From contig CM034244.1 of NCBI GenBank assembly GCA_019916065.1, forward strand, positions 29,752,471 through 29,816,470: a stretch of 64,000 nt of DNA, read 5' to 3'. The translations under genes and the position numbers were made by a program. This DNA is from Vitellaria paradoxa. Taxonomy: Eukaryota; Streptophyta; Magnoliopsida; Ericales; Sapotaceae. Numbering within the stretch: position 1 is the stretch's first letter; the number at the start of each line of letters is the position of its first letter. The notes beneath the pieces were generated by a model, which had not been told where the DNA came from, did no database searches, and saw only the letters and a program-made list of their open reading frames with translations. Positions 39,596 through 49,949 of this stretch are shown in pieces.

Positions 39596-41462
39596 CCTAT
39601 AAGTAAGGGAAATGATTTATTTATACTAAATTTTTTATAATTAAATAAATAATAAAATAATTTTTTAAACAACTATTTATTCATTATCTTCTTATTTTCC
39701 TAAACATACTAAAACAATAAAATAACTTTATCATTTTTTTTAATCTTCATTTTGCTTTTTTAGTTTTTCTCTTCATTTTTCTTTCTACAATTCTTTGTTC
39801 CAAACACAATTGGAGCTAGAAATTCCTTGTGACCATGTAACAAAAATTGCCATCCATGCATATGGCCCAATGATTTTAGAAAAAGGAAAAGTGCATGATG
39901 GAAAATAAGATGACCATATGTATTGGTTTGATTGTTTGAAAAACTTGGCTTCAATACTTTTCTTTGGATTTAATAAATCTTGATGTTTCCTTCAAGCTTG
40001 GTTGTGGGAACTATTAATGCCTCTAACATGTGTTTGAAACTTATCAATTCTCTTCCAATTTGAAAAACCTTCATTAACAAATATTTCACCATCTGCTTGC
40101 TCTCCTACATTTAGTTTGAAAAGATAACAGTAGAGGCAAAATGTTGCATCTTCTAATACACTAGATTCAAGCCAATTTCCAAACTGAGAATACCAAACTT
40201 GATTAAACCATCGTTGTTAACACTAGTTCTTTTTTTTTATAGAAAATTGTGATAAAGAGGTTGACAAAGACCTCTTTGTAGATAAGCTCTATGAATTTGG
40301 TCTCTGACATTAGGATTATAATCCACAATTCATTGTCATTTTCTGGAATCCATTAGAAGAGATTCCAAATTAATATCTACATAACTTTTTTGTGAAAAAT
40401 CATCAAATTTTTTGGTAGGAGGTAATAACTTTGACTCGGATTATCTCTTGAAGTATTTTTTCATAACTATTTAAGGAATTTAGTAAAGAGAAAGGGTTTA
40501 TATGCCTATATTCGATTAATAAGACAAATTATTTTTCTATTTTATAGCTAACAGATTGAAGGAGATAATAGATATTATAATATAAAACAAAATATAAGCA
40601 CACAATGAACCAAAAAAAAAAAAAAACAATCAAGCAATTTTGAAAAAAACAAAGCATTATCCCAATTGCATAATCCCTAATATCTAAAAGGTGTAACTCA
40701 TAAGTCCGTTGCATCACATTGCAAATGCTAGTTATCACAAATTGGAATAATAAATAGGGCTAAATTGCCCAAAAAGAAAAAGAAACTATGAGGGCAAAAT
40801 GCATAAAAAAATTTAATTAGGGTAAAATTATAAATAGACAAAAAATAAAAAATTAATAACATCCAATGTGTCAACAAACCCACCCAATCAACATAATTTT
40901 AGAAGTTATGTAATATACTGATGGTAGTGTGTGTATTGTGCTGTGAGAGAGAAAGAGAGAAATTTTTTTACTTTCTATGATGTTTAATAACTTGAAAGAT
41001 GGTCCAATCCAACTTGTGAGTGCCTAATGAGGTTCCATGGAAGTCTCGGGAGGAATCAACAAGCAACAGCACTATGACAACCTAGTGTTAAAGAAACACC
41101 AGCCTTGGCAAAACAACCAAAACTGCTTTGTAGTTGAACAAGAGAAAGAGAGAGTGAGAGCTAGAGGGGGATTAAATTGGGTGGGGTATGGAATCTAGCA
41201 AAAAGAAAAAAGAAAGTTAAGAAACAACAGCTTATGGTTGAATGTGCGCACGCGCAAGAGAGAGAGAGAGAGAGAGAGGAAGGGGGGAAGGAGAGGGGAA
41301 CGGTTAAAAACTTAAAGTGAGTGGGTTAAGAACCTAGCCCCCCTCCAAAAAAAGAAAAAATTGGATACAACCTTTTCATTAAACAAGAGAGAGAGAGAGG
41401 TGTGTTAAAGTAAGTTAAATATATTTTTTTATTGTATTGGGTGGGGTAGATACAATAGTGTA

Positions 41463-41630
41463 TACCGGGTTAAAATTTATTTTTTCATTAGGTGAGCACA
41501 ATTAGTATTAGATTTTTTCATTGGGTGAGCACAATTAGTATTAGACTAAAAGATTTTATTTTTTTGTTAGTTAGGCACAATTAATATTGGGTTAAAAATT
41601 TCCTTTCTTGGGCGGGCATAGTTAAGATAA
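41463..41630 (+). repeat. Degenerate tandem repeat with a 'gggtgagcacaattagtatta' type core
   Basis: The core 'aggtgagcacaattagtat' occurs at about 41491 and 41525, with degraded forms at about 41569 ('ttaggcacaattaatatt') and 41611 ('gggcgggcatagttaag'). Unit length is about 35-45 bp. Confidence 0.65.
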
Positions 41631-41695
41631 TATCCCAAAAAAAAAAAAAAAATTTAATAGGTAATAAATTTTTTTTTAGGATAGGCACGTGCCCC

Positions 41696-41926
41696 TTGCC
41701 CTTACTAGGCTTCACCCCTGACGACAGATTTGCCTTAGATCTTAGGGCCTTGCATGATGATTGCTTGAGTGACGTCCAGCCTACCCAGAGATATATGGGT
41801 CCCGATTCTATCTTTGATTACATGGATGATTTTATGGATGATGATGGTTTCCAGAAAGTTTTTCGATGTTTCGATCATTTGAATGAGAAAAAGAATAAGG
41901 TTTTGTGTTGGTCCATCTGCTCGTAA
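41696..41926 (+). CDS. Hypothetical open frame, acidic, unassigned
   Basis: This 76-codon frame stands out from its AT-rich surroundings by composition: LGFTPDDRFALDLRALHDDC, then a stretch with GPDSIFDYMDDFMDDDGFQK. I recognise no family. A GTAAGA donor-like site follows in another frame at about 41924, and a TTTTTACAG acceptor-like site lies at about 41990, so the frame could be an exon remnant of an element-encoded or host gene. No partner exons are evident. It may equally be spurious. Confidence 0.2.
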   Translation: MPLLGFTPDDRFALDLRALHDDCLSDVQPTQRYMGPDSIFDYMDDFMDDDGFQKVFRCFDHLNEKKNKVLCWSICS

Positions 41927-42278
41927 GAAACATAGATGATTATGATTATGTTTGTGATTGTCATTATATTCGCTTTCATTTATTTTTACAGGTCAGGATT
42001 ATACCCCCCTCTTTTCTCTTGTATGGTTATGAGTTATCACTAATTTACTATTTTCTATTATTATTTTTCTTCACTAGTTTTAGAGGTCAGATTTAGGTCC
42101 TCCTTCTTTTTATACTATTTTTGTAACGTTAATACTAGTAGGGGTCTCGCTTAAACCCTCCTCCGGCTCTTAAAGGTTTTAAATAAAAGAAAAAAAATAA
42201 GCATGGAAGAAAAATTTTATTTTCTTTTATTTTCCATAAGTTTCAAACATACCCTAAGCTCTTTCATAATTTTTTAAA

Positions 42279-42497
42279 GGGTAGACTTATTTACACTCCA
42301 CAAATTAATTCTTGCACTCTACTCTACTTTTTTATTAAATAAAATTACATAATCATCCTTATTCTTGAAAAAGAATATTTATGGTATTAAAATCATACAA
42401 CATATTTTATTCGAAAAATAAGGGTAATTGTGTAATTTTATTTAATAAAAAACTAAAATGGAGTGTAAGAATCTATTTGTGGCTGCAAATAGACCCA
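42279..42497. mobile_element. MITE-like inverted repeat
   Basis: This roughly 220-bp unit has arms that pair over about 85 bp: the left has GGGTAGACTTATTT, 'cactctact' and TTTTTTATTAAATAAAATTA, and the complement of the right has GGGTCTATTT, 'cactccatt' and TTTTTTATTAAATAAAATTA. The spacer is short. No convincing target duplication was found. It carries no coding. Confidence 0.65.
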
Positions 42498-42663
42498 CCT
42501 TCTTTCTAAAATGCTAAACTAACTTACTTTTCTCTCCTACTTCTTAAGGGATATAAATTTTTTACAATAAAAAATAAAAAAATTAATAATGATTATTTTA
42601 ATACAATAAAAAAATGATTTAGAAAAGTCGCAATAGAGTCCATTGAATAAACAACTAAGAAAG

Positions 42664-42765
42664 TGGAAAGTGGTATTTTTTATATTTTTAAAAATTATTT
42701 AAGAACCTATCAGAAGTGGTATTTTTAATTTTTATATTTTTCTATATAAAAATTATTTAAGAACC
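42664..42765. repeat. Short tandem duplication
   Basis: Two adjacent copies of about 50 bp each contain 'aagtggtattttt' and 'aaaattatttaagaacc'. They lie about 200 bp upstream of the putative ferredoxin promoter. No function is assignable. Confidence 0.6.
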
Positions 42766-42970
42766 ATTCGCGAATAAGGTTGCGCAGCGGAAAATGTAAA
42801 TTAACCAAAAATGGATATTAAAGTAATTGTGGCACTTTGAAGAAAGGGAAAAGAATCAAACCTGTGGGCGGACGCAGGTTTGTTTGTTTGTTTGTTTGTT
42901 CACCTGATAATTAGGGCATCAACTTTCAGCTGATCCATGTGCCGCCCTAACTCTCCTCCTCCTCTATCTC

Positions 42971-42984
42971 TCTATATATATAAG
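42971..42984 (+). promoter_or_regulatory. Putative TATA box of the ferredoxin gene
   Basis: CTATATATATAAG follows a CT-rich run and precedes a gene-start-like, less AT-rich segment (42985-43160). The distance to the coding exon (about 7 kb) requires a long 5'UTR intron. The link to the ferredoxin gene is inferred from position and strand only. Confidence 0.45.
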
Positions 42985-43004
42985 AACCGATTTAGCTTTC
43001 TAGA

Positions 43005-43043
43005 ACTGTCCGCTGTGCGATTGGTGCCGATTCGTCTCTTTTG
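43005..43043 (+). other. Putative non-coding first exon of the ferredoxin gene
   Basis: About 30 bases downstream of the TATA-like box lies a CT- and G-rich leader ending '..cgtctcttttg' before a GTAACAG donor at 43044. The exon carries no ATG. The matching acceptor would be GATTCAG at 49937-49943, seven bases before the ferredoxin ATG. Start and donor are both inferred. Confidence 0.35.
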
Positions 43044-43546
43044 GTAACAGTTTCACCTTCTTGCCTTGAGTCCATTTTCTTGCTAGATTGCTCTTGATCT
43101 GCGCTAGTTCTGGTTAATTTCACTGTTTTCTTATCTGCTTAGTCTGGGTTCGGTTTTTGTTTTAGCCTTGCTTGGTTTAAGACTCAGATGCGAGTATGAA
43201 ATGCAGTGATTTGCAACTGTTTCTTGTTGAATTTAGTGATATATCGGGATTGAATTTGAATATTTGGTTAGTTGATTTTATTTCTCATTGCATCGTCTTG
43301 TATGGGATGAGCTTAGGTGGTAAATAGAAGCCAAGATTGATAAATTTCGGCAGTTTGTGTTGATTTGCACTGTAATTTTCGATCTTGGATTCGTGGGGGT
43401 AAAGGAAATGGAAAGGGTTAAGAATTGAAAAATAAAAAAAAGAAGTGGAAATAGTTATTTTAGAATTTGTTTTGTTGGCTTTGGAAAAAAAAAATTTACT
43501 TTGGTTCATTAGAAGTTTGTAACCTTGAGATGATAAGAATTGTATT

Positions 43547-43581
43547 ATTGTTATTGTTGTTGTTGTTGTTGTTGTTGTTGT
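43547..43581 (+). repeat. (TTG)n microsatellite
   Basis: At least eight consecutive TTG/TGT triplets follow TTATTGTTATTG. The minus-strand 120-codon frame across it (Thr run) is an artefact of the repeat. Confidence 0.9.
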
Positions 43582-43774
43582 TATATTGCTGAGAAGTAGC
43601 AATGAATGCAGTCGTAGAAGATTCTTATACTTAGGTTTTAACGACACTAAAGGCCTGTCCTTTCAGAAGGAGTTAGAGAGATATTAAGCTACTTGGACAC
43701 TTTGGGGCATTCCATCTATAAATGCACATTTTTGTAGGGATTAGATGAAATATGCACCAACTAATGTTATTACT

Positions 43775-44600
43775 TCGAATGACATGGAGCCTAGATTGAA
43801 GAGCAGATAGCCACTCGCTTTGCTTCTTCTCACAGTGCTCCTAAAGCTATTGTCTTGTAGTTGCAGAAATGGTTGGTTAAATTTCATTTCCTAGCAGTCT
43901 CTCAGGGCAACATGTTAATGTGGTATTAACCCCATTGGCTTTACATTTTGGTTCAAGCAATAGAACATTATAGTGTAAATAATATGAAGCCTAGATTGAA
44001 GAGCATATAGCCACTCGCTTTGCTTCTTCTCACAGTGCTTCTAAGGCTATTGTCTTCTAGTTGCAGACATGCATGGTCAATTTCCATTTTCTTGTTTTAA
44101 TATGGTATTTACTACCACCCATTGGCTTTACATTTTAATTTAAGCTATAGAACACAACAACAACAACAACAACATAAGTCTTATCCCACTAGGTGGTGAA
44201 GCTATAGAACACTAGAGTGGGAGTAATATGGAGCCTAGATTGAAGAGCATATAGCCACTTGCTTTGCTTCTTCTCACAATGCCTCTAAAGATATCATCTT
44301 GAAGTTGCAGAAATTGATGATTAAATATAATTTCTTGGTAAATTCTCACGAGGCAACTTGTTAATGTAGTATTTACTGCCATCCATTGGCTTTACATTTT
44401 AATTTAAGCCATAAAACATAGTAGTGGGAATAATATGGAGTCTAGATTGAAGAGGAGATAGCCACTCGCTTTGCTTGTTCTCACAGTGCTTCAAAAGTTA
44501 TTGCCTTGTTATTGCAGAAATGGGTGGCTGATTTCCATTTCCTTCTAAATTCTGATAAGGAAACATATTACTCTTTTATCCACTATCTCCGACTGGCTTT
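43775..44600 (+). repeat. Four-copy tandem array of a roughly 200-bp unit
   Basis: Units start at about 43775, 43975, 44219 and 44426, each with 'atatggagcctagattgaag', then 'agccactcgctttgcttctt', 'ctcacagtgct', 'ttgcagaaatgg' and 'ttggctttacatttt'. Spacing is 200, 244 and 207 bp; the long interval is explained by an inserted (AAC)n-flanked fragment at 44152-44193. Two solitary diverged copies lie at about 46005-46095 and 47920-48059. Every copy holds a TTGCAG acceptor-like word followed by a similar 40-60 bp segment. Function is unknown. Confidence 0.88.
44152..44193 (+). repeat. Fragment of a dispersed plant repeat with (AAC)n
   Basis: (ACA)n of about 20 bp is followed by 'cataagtcttatcccactag' and 'gtgg', a phrase I recognise as a common dispersed sequence in eudicot genomes, possibly the tail of a retroposon. 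It is flanked by 'agctatagaacac' on both sides (44142 and 44200), consistent with a target duplication of about 13 bp within the tandem array. Confidence 0.65.
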
Positions 44601-44769
44601 GCCTGTTGCTTGAAGTCATTAAGAATCATTGCAGTAAAGAAGGGAAGATTGGATGTAGAATAACTTTCAAATCTGATAATGTAATAGTGAAATATTTGAA
44701 GAAATCTTTTTGGGCATTAGATTAAATAAGTGCATATTGTTGTTATCAGTTGGAAGTACATGATTTATT

Positions 44770-45556
44770 CTTCTCATGGTGATCCAAAAGTTAAATGGTG
44801 AAAGATTTGCAACAAAAAGTTAATACCATTTGCATTGGTGAGACCTCGATTATTTTTTCCATAAATGATGATTAGGTGACATATCACATGCTAGCAAGCG
44901 AGAGCGAGGCGAGAGAGAGAGAGAGAGATGATGATGATGGATCTCTTGTTTGAGAGTGAGAGAGAGAAATATTAACTGGGATGTCATTTCATTCTCATAA
45001 TAGGAATGAGTGTGTCACATGATCAAACAAGTTGCTCTGTCATTTTGCAGCAGCGACATCTGTCTTTTAAGTTAAGCATTTTTTAAGACGACTTCTCTTG
45101 TTCTACTAATGATAATCACATGAATGATGCCTTTTAAGTTAAGCATTTCCTAAGATGACTTTTATTCTACCTATGATAATCACATGAATGACTAATAATA
45201 GGAATGAGTGTATCACAAGATCAAACAAGTTGCTCTCTCATTTCGCAGCAGCAACATCTGTCTTTTAAGTTAAGCATTTTTTAAGACGACTTCTCTTGTT
45301 CTACTAATGATAATCACATGAATGATGCCTTTTAAGTTAAGCATTTCCTAAGATGACTTTTATTCTACCTATGATAATCACATGAATGATCATTAGGTGG
45401 TAGATCTCTTGCTAGATAGAGAGAAATACATAATGATTAGGTAATAAATCTATTGCTAGAGATAGAAATAATTTAGGTCTCTCCAATGCAAATGGCACTA
45501 ACTTTTTATTACAAATATTTCACCATTTAACTTTTGGATCACTGTGGGAAGAAACA
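44770..45556. repeat. Foldback: inverted repeat arms of about 90 bp around nested duplications
   Basis: The left arm (44770-44858) and right arm (45464-45556) pair over about 90 bp with few mismatches: GATCCAAAAGTTAAATGGTG on the left and its complement on the right, then CCATTTGCATTGG and its complement. The loop contains GA repeats, the tandem duplication at 44998-45393 and short 'atgattaggt'/'cattaggtgg' words. Confidence 0.82.
44998..45393 (+). repeat. Two tandem copies of a 198-bp unit, each with two sub-repeats
   Basis: Copies begin at 'aataggaatgagtgt' near 44998 and at 45196, nearly identical over 198 bp. Within each, 'ccttttaagttaagcattt' followed by 'aagacgactt' or 'aagatgactt' and 'atgataatcacatgaatga' occurs twice, with a sub-period of about 75 bp. 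The high identity suggests a recent duplication. Confidence 0.88.
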
Positions 45557-45639
45557 ATTCTCACCAAAATGTGGGCTATTTTCATTCTAGACTTCATATA
45601 ATTGCATTAGGGGATTAGGTGGCAATCTCTTTAGCGCGC

Positions 45640-45667
45640 GCGTGAGAGAGAGAGAGAGAGAGAGAGT
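45640..45667 (+). repeat. (GA)n microsatellite
   Basis: (GC)3 followed by (GA)n ('gcgcgcgtgagagagagaga'). A similar mixed tract lies at about 44903-44930. Both are inside the putative ferredoxin intron. Confidence 0.85.
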
Positions 45668-46004
45668 TGATTGATTTAGCAATACTCGTTTATTCTATTT
45701 GAATTATTTATTTGTAGCCTAATATTCAGGATACCTTCAGCTCCGACTAGTTATTAGCCCTTCTAATAGCTTGAAGTTCGTTGGAAGTACAATTTTTTTT
45801 TCCTAGTTGGGATAATTGTTAACATAATATATTGTGTCTGTTAAGTCCATAATTAAGTTTCTCTGACAACCTAAGAGTTGCAAGTAAATATAGTTCATAA
45901 TTTGTAAGTAAACTTTTTGAAAATGGTTGAGATTTCAGTGTGGTCAAAATGCATTATGCCTTTTGATGCTGTTGAATAGTCATCCCAGATGAGTAACCAT
46001 ACTT

Positions 46005-46095
46005 TGTAACATGGAGCCTGGTTTGAAGCCTAGGTAGCTACTCACTTTTCTTCTCACTGTGCTCAAACAACTATTGCCTGCATTTTGTTGAAATG
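46005..46095 (+). repeat. Solitary diverged copy of the intronic repeat unit
   Basis: 'acatggagcctggtttgaag', 'agctactcac', 'cttctcactgtgctc' and 'ctattgcctg' match the unit of the array at 43775-44600. The rest of the unit is missing or too diverged. Confidence 0.65.
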
Positions 46096-47484
46096 TTTAA
46101 CAAGTATTGGGAAAAATATTGGATGCTTTTCTTTCATTATCTTTTAAATTTTGATGAGGGGAATGTAGTATGTAGCTTTCTTAAGGATTGCCCGCATTTT
46201 GGTGATATGATTATCCTGCTTCTTTGTTGTGTGCCTTTACTCTTATTCCTTGCTTCCATGTTTTTTCTTCCTTTCTTTAATTAATTTTAATTTTTTAGGG
46301 GGAATTATCGTGGAGGGCTAGCTTATAAAAACTAAATAATATCATGTGTGTCATGTCACCCTATGCGATTAATTTCTATTGGTTAGTCCCATGTAAGCTG
46401 GGTCTATTATTAGATAATTAATTTCTTCATGGGTAGGATGGAATCTAAGGACCATTCTATTACAGATTTACAGGCATTGGAGCCTTTGTCAATTTTCAAA
46501 ATTTAGTGGGAAGGGAAGGGTATACGGACTGTATTCCTCTATAATAATCAAAATCTTTTTGAACTCCTTGGAAAAACAAATCTAGACTTCGCATCAAAGC
46601 GAGTTGCCTGGAGTATCAAAATTATAATCATGACATAGCTATTGTGCTAGTTGATATATATAAAAAATGAGGAGCCATTAGCAATTGATTTATTTTTTAA
46701 AGCTTGGTAAATCTCTTAGTGGAATTCTTGGGTTTCACACTAGACCTATATTAGAACTTATATGGATCCTGGTACAAGTGTCTGGTGTAGGCTTAATAGT
46801 CAGATTCATTAATTTTCTTGCTTAGGGATATGGTTACATAGGAAAATATTCATATAGGTAATATAATTATTTTATTTTACATGATAATATGGTATTTGAA
46901 AGGGTGGCTTGGAGTAGTAGTAAGTTGTCCCATTGTGAGGTGAGAGTCATGGGTTATAAACCTGGCATTAGCCTCTTTGCTTGTAGAGGAAAGATTTCCT
47001 GCATCTTATCCTCCCCAGATATCACAATGCAGGAGGCTTGTTAGTGGATTGCGCTTTTGTGATAATATGATATGTATAAGGTGCCATTAGAGTATGCTAA
47101 ATATGTTTGTTGTCAACTATCAGACACGAGTGCTTTGTGTATTTAGGAGAGCCATGTAATATATCACTAGAATATTAACTAGTATAGAAGATTGAAGTTT
47201 ACTAGGACATTGTGATTATGAACTGGGATTGCTTGCCTTTAGAGTAGTAATCCTTTTGATATCTAAGTCTGAAATCTTATTTATGGTTTGCAATATCAAT
47301 TATTATTATTATTATTATTAAGAAAAGAATTAGATTAGAAACCATCATGGAGATGTATTCCCTATATAAGAGACTAATTTAACAATGAAAGGGCAGTTAA
47401 ACATACTTTACAACTACTGGATAGAATTCACAATTTTTTTTTTTTTTTTAAATGGTCTAACATGGGATTGACCTTTCCCGAAAG

Positions 47485-47625
47485 CTCACAAGCTGGACTA
47501 CAGGAAAATTTTTTTTTATTTTTTATTTTATTTTTTCTTGGTAGTCCAGCTTTTTTTTTAATTACCCAAAAAAAAAAAAAGTTGGACTACAGGAAAAAAT
47601 AAAATAAAATAAATAAAAAAGCTTT
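47485..47625. repeat. Hairpin of poly-A/T with repeated 'tggactacaggaaaa'
   Basis: 'agctggactacaggaaaa' at about 47490 is followed by a T-rich run ending in 'tagtccagct' at about 47542. A second direct copy, 'agttggactacaggaaaa', lies at about 47580 and is followed by an A-rich run. The first pair forms an imperfect hairpin. It could be two retroposon tails in opposite orientation. Confidence 0.5.
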
Positions 47626-47919
47626 CCAATCTAGACAAATATCTCAGACCCTTTGAAAGTTCTATTTCTCTACCCTTTCAAGCTTTCTGTCAAGTATATA
47701 TAATTTCTTTAATTTTCAGTAAACACAATTGAGATTCAAAATAAATTTTTTTGGCAACATTTGAAATCTCAGGGTGAACTACAGGTATTTCTGCTTGGTT
47801 TTCGGTGGCTGGATTTTCTATTAGTTTAAAGAAAGCTAGGGACCTGCCCGTGGCAATTTGTACATGCAAAAGATTTGTAGGTTTTAGTTAAAAATTGAGG
47901 GACCAATTCATCTGTTGGT

Positions 47920-48059
47920 ATGACATGGAGTCTCGAGTGAAGAGCAGAGAGCAGCTCGCTTGCTTCTTCTCATAGTACTCCAAACATTTAACGTCTCCTT
48001 GTTGCAGAGATGGATTGTCAAGTTCCATTCTCTTGTAATTTCTAAGAAGGCAACATATT
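47920..48059 (+). repeat. Solitary copy of the intronic repeat unit, interrupted by an insertion
   Basis: 'gacatggagtctcgagtgaag', 'gcagctcgcttgcttcttct', 'ttgcagagatgg' and 'aaggcaacatatt' match the array unit. The unit stops exactly at the target duplication of the Mutator-like element (48051-48059) and resumes after it at 49268 with 'caacatattaatggtggtgtt', which parallels 'caacatgttaatgtggtatt' in the array. Confidence 0.82.
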
Positions 48060-49267
48060 GAATTTTTTTTTGTTCTACGGTTATTTAATCAAAATATTTG
48101 GCATTTACAGCCTGGTTAAAAATAATTGCAAAATTACCGTTAATGAAAACGCTAATTCAAATAGCGTTTTTCAAAATTTAAAAACGCTAATCCAAATAGT
48201 GTTTTTTCAACTCAATCGCATTGAAAACGCTAAATCAAGTCGCGTTTTGCTTTTTGAAACCTTAACGTCGCTACTTCAAGTAGCGTTTTGCCAACCCATA
48301 ACATTTTCATCTAACTAACATTAATGAGACAAATGAAGCAAAAGTATCTATTAGGGACATATATTGGAAAATAATAAAAAAGATAAGAAGTCAAATTACA
48401 ATAATGCCATTTACTTCACTCAACTACATATCGTAGGGCTATTTCAATAAAAAATAATAAATAAAAAATTTAACAATAAATTAATTTTTTAATTTAATTA
48501 TACTTTTTTCACTTAATAAGATTAAATGCATTTTAAATATATATATATATTTAAAATAGAAAAAATTATAATCTTGTAATTGTATAATATTTAAAAAATT
48601 TAAATATTTAAAAATTTATTTTTTTAAACTCCAAACAAACTATGATTTCATGAGAAAAAGGGGAGGGATAGAAATTTAAAAATGCTTTATCTTATTTAGC
48701 TTGTGATATAAAAAATGAGAGTTAGAAAACATGGAATTCGAAAAATTAAAAATAATTAAACTTTTTTCACTTAATAAGATTAGATGCATTTTAAATATAT
48801 ATATATTGTTAAATTTATTTATTTATTATTTTTTATTGAAATAGCCCTATGGCCTATGATATGTATAATGTATTTGAGTGAAGTAGACGGTATTATTGTA
48901 ATTTGGCTTCATATCTTTTTTATTATTTTCTAATATATGTCTCTGATAGATACTCTTGCTTCATTTATGTCTCATTTATGCTCTTGCTTCATTTATGTCT
49001 CATTTATGTCAGTTGGATGAAGGGGTTATGGGTTGGCAAAACGCTACTTGAAGTAGTGACTTTAAGGTTTCTAAAAGCAAAACACGGCTTGATTCAGCAT
49101 TTTTAATGCAGGTGAGTTGAAAAAATTTTATTTGGATTAGCGTTTTTAGATTTTGAAAAATGTTATTTGAATTAGCGTTTTCATTAACGGTAGTTTTGTA
49201 ATTATTTTTAACGGGATTGTAAATGCCAAATATTTTGATCAAATAACCGTAGAACAAAAAAAACTCC
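48060..49267. mobile_element. Mutator-like MITE with TIRs over 400 bp
   Basis: This 1208-bp element is flanked by a perfect 9-bp duplication CAACATATT (48051-48059 and 49268-49276). Its arms (about 48060-48478 and 48806-49267) are inverted copies, including 'ttttgttctacggttatttg', a run of AACGCTAATTCAAATAGCGTT-like short palindromes, and 'gggctatttcaataaaaaat'. Two 'cttttttcacttaataagat' blocks face the centre as direct repeats. The arms yield mirror-image open frames (48058-48318 plus and 49009-49257 minus) that are only two views of the same repeat. No transposase is present. Confidence 0.9.
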
Positions 49268-49737
49268 CAACATATTAATGGTGGTGTTCATGTTTTGCAT
49301 CTTTTTTGTATTGTGGTGTGACTAAATTAAGGATTTGTTTCAGCAAAAATAAAAGTAAAGGGAAAAGGAATAGAAATTGGAGGGAATGGGAAAAGAAAAA
49401 GGAAACGAATAATTTCAAATATATGTTAGTTAGAAAATATTAGAAATTGAAGACATTTCCTAGTAAATTAAAATTTTAATTTATTTATTTATTTTTCGTA
49501 ATTTATTTTTTTTTTCATTCTCAAATTCCACATTTCTCAAAGGATCTGTAGCGCTTATATATATATATATATATAATGGCCTACTCTAATGGAACCCAGA
49601 AGATTAGCTTTCTGATGATTATGTGAATGGAGGGTTGCCCTCTTTCCGTTTGATCAATGTGCTTGCATCCGAAAGTTTAGAGGCAAACGTGTTTTGAAAT
49701 ATTGTTTTGGGCTTGTTAATGTAGTGCGAGGTCAATC

Positions 49738-49771
49738 CCCCCCCCCCCTCTCCCCCCTCCCTACCCCCCTC
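49738..49771 (+). repeat. Poly-C/CT tract
   Basis: A run of about 12 C is followed by CT-rich sequence up to the last 'ccccctcc'. It lies about 170 bp upstream of the presumed splice acceptor and may form unusual DNA structure. No function is claimed. Confidence 0.85.
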
Positions 49772-49949
49772 CAATTGTTTTGAGTTTGCGGTATGATGCA
49801 TGGTAATATTTCAGTTTCATTACATTTCATGTTCATAAAGGATGCCTTTTTGATGTTTTTTTTAATTATTATTATTATTATTATTTTTTTCCACTTAGAA
49901 GATTGCACATCAAACCAACTAAATCATGCTGCTTGCGATTCAGGTAAAC

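Larger units (their letters stand above)
39141..41695. other. Intergenic DNA with local repeats
   Basis: No gene is recognised. The stretch holds the 72-bp tandem repeat at 39385-39590, several (GA)n runs (about 40945-40960, 41140-41155, 41255-41279, 41388-41400) and an AT-rich remainder. A block at about 39820-39960 has short open frames without recognisable homology. Confidence 0.45.
43044..49943 (+). other. Putative 6.9-kb 5'UTR intron of the ferredoxin gene
   Basis: No other gene is recognisable between the promoter-like block and the ferredoxin ATG, and a good acceptor (TTGCGATTCAG) lies just upstream of the ATG. The interval contains a (TTG)n microsatellite, a roughly 200-bp tandem array, a foldback with nested duplications, a poly-T/poly-A hairpin and a Mutator-like element. 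Intron status is inference. The alternative is that the gene has a short leader and this is intergenic DNA. Confidence 0.4.

Noticed and set aside
36000..41700. Second terminus of the CACTA element
   Set aside because: I searched by eye for TTTTCTAGCAGTG or a close variant and did not find a convincing one.
43285..43647. 120-residue Thr-rich protein on the minus strand
   Set aside because: It is built on the (TTG)n microsatellite and surrounding intron-like DNA.
48058..49257. Two similar small proteins encoded at 48058-48318 (+) and 49009-49257 (-)
   Set aside because: They are the same terminal inverted repeat of a Mutator-like MITE read from both ends, so not genes.
49926..49949. Upstream ATG at 49926 as ferredoxin start
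   Set aside because: GATTCAG at 49937-49943 looks like a splice acceptor, and the ATG at 49950 gives the usual MSTVRLP transit-peptide start.
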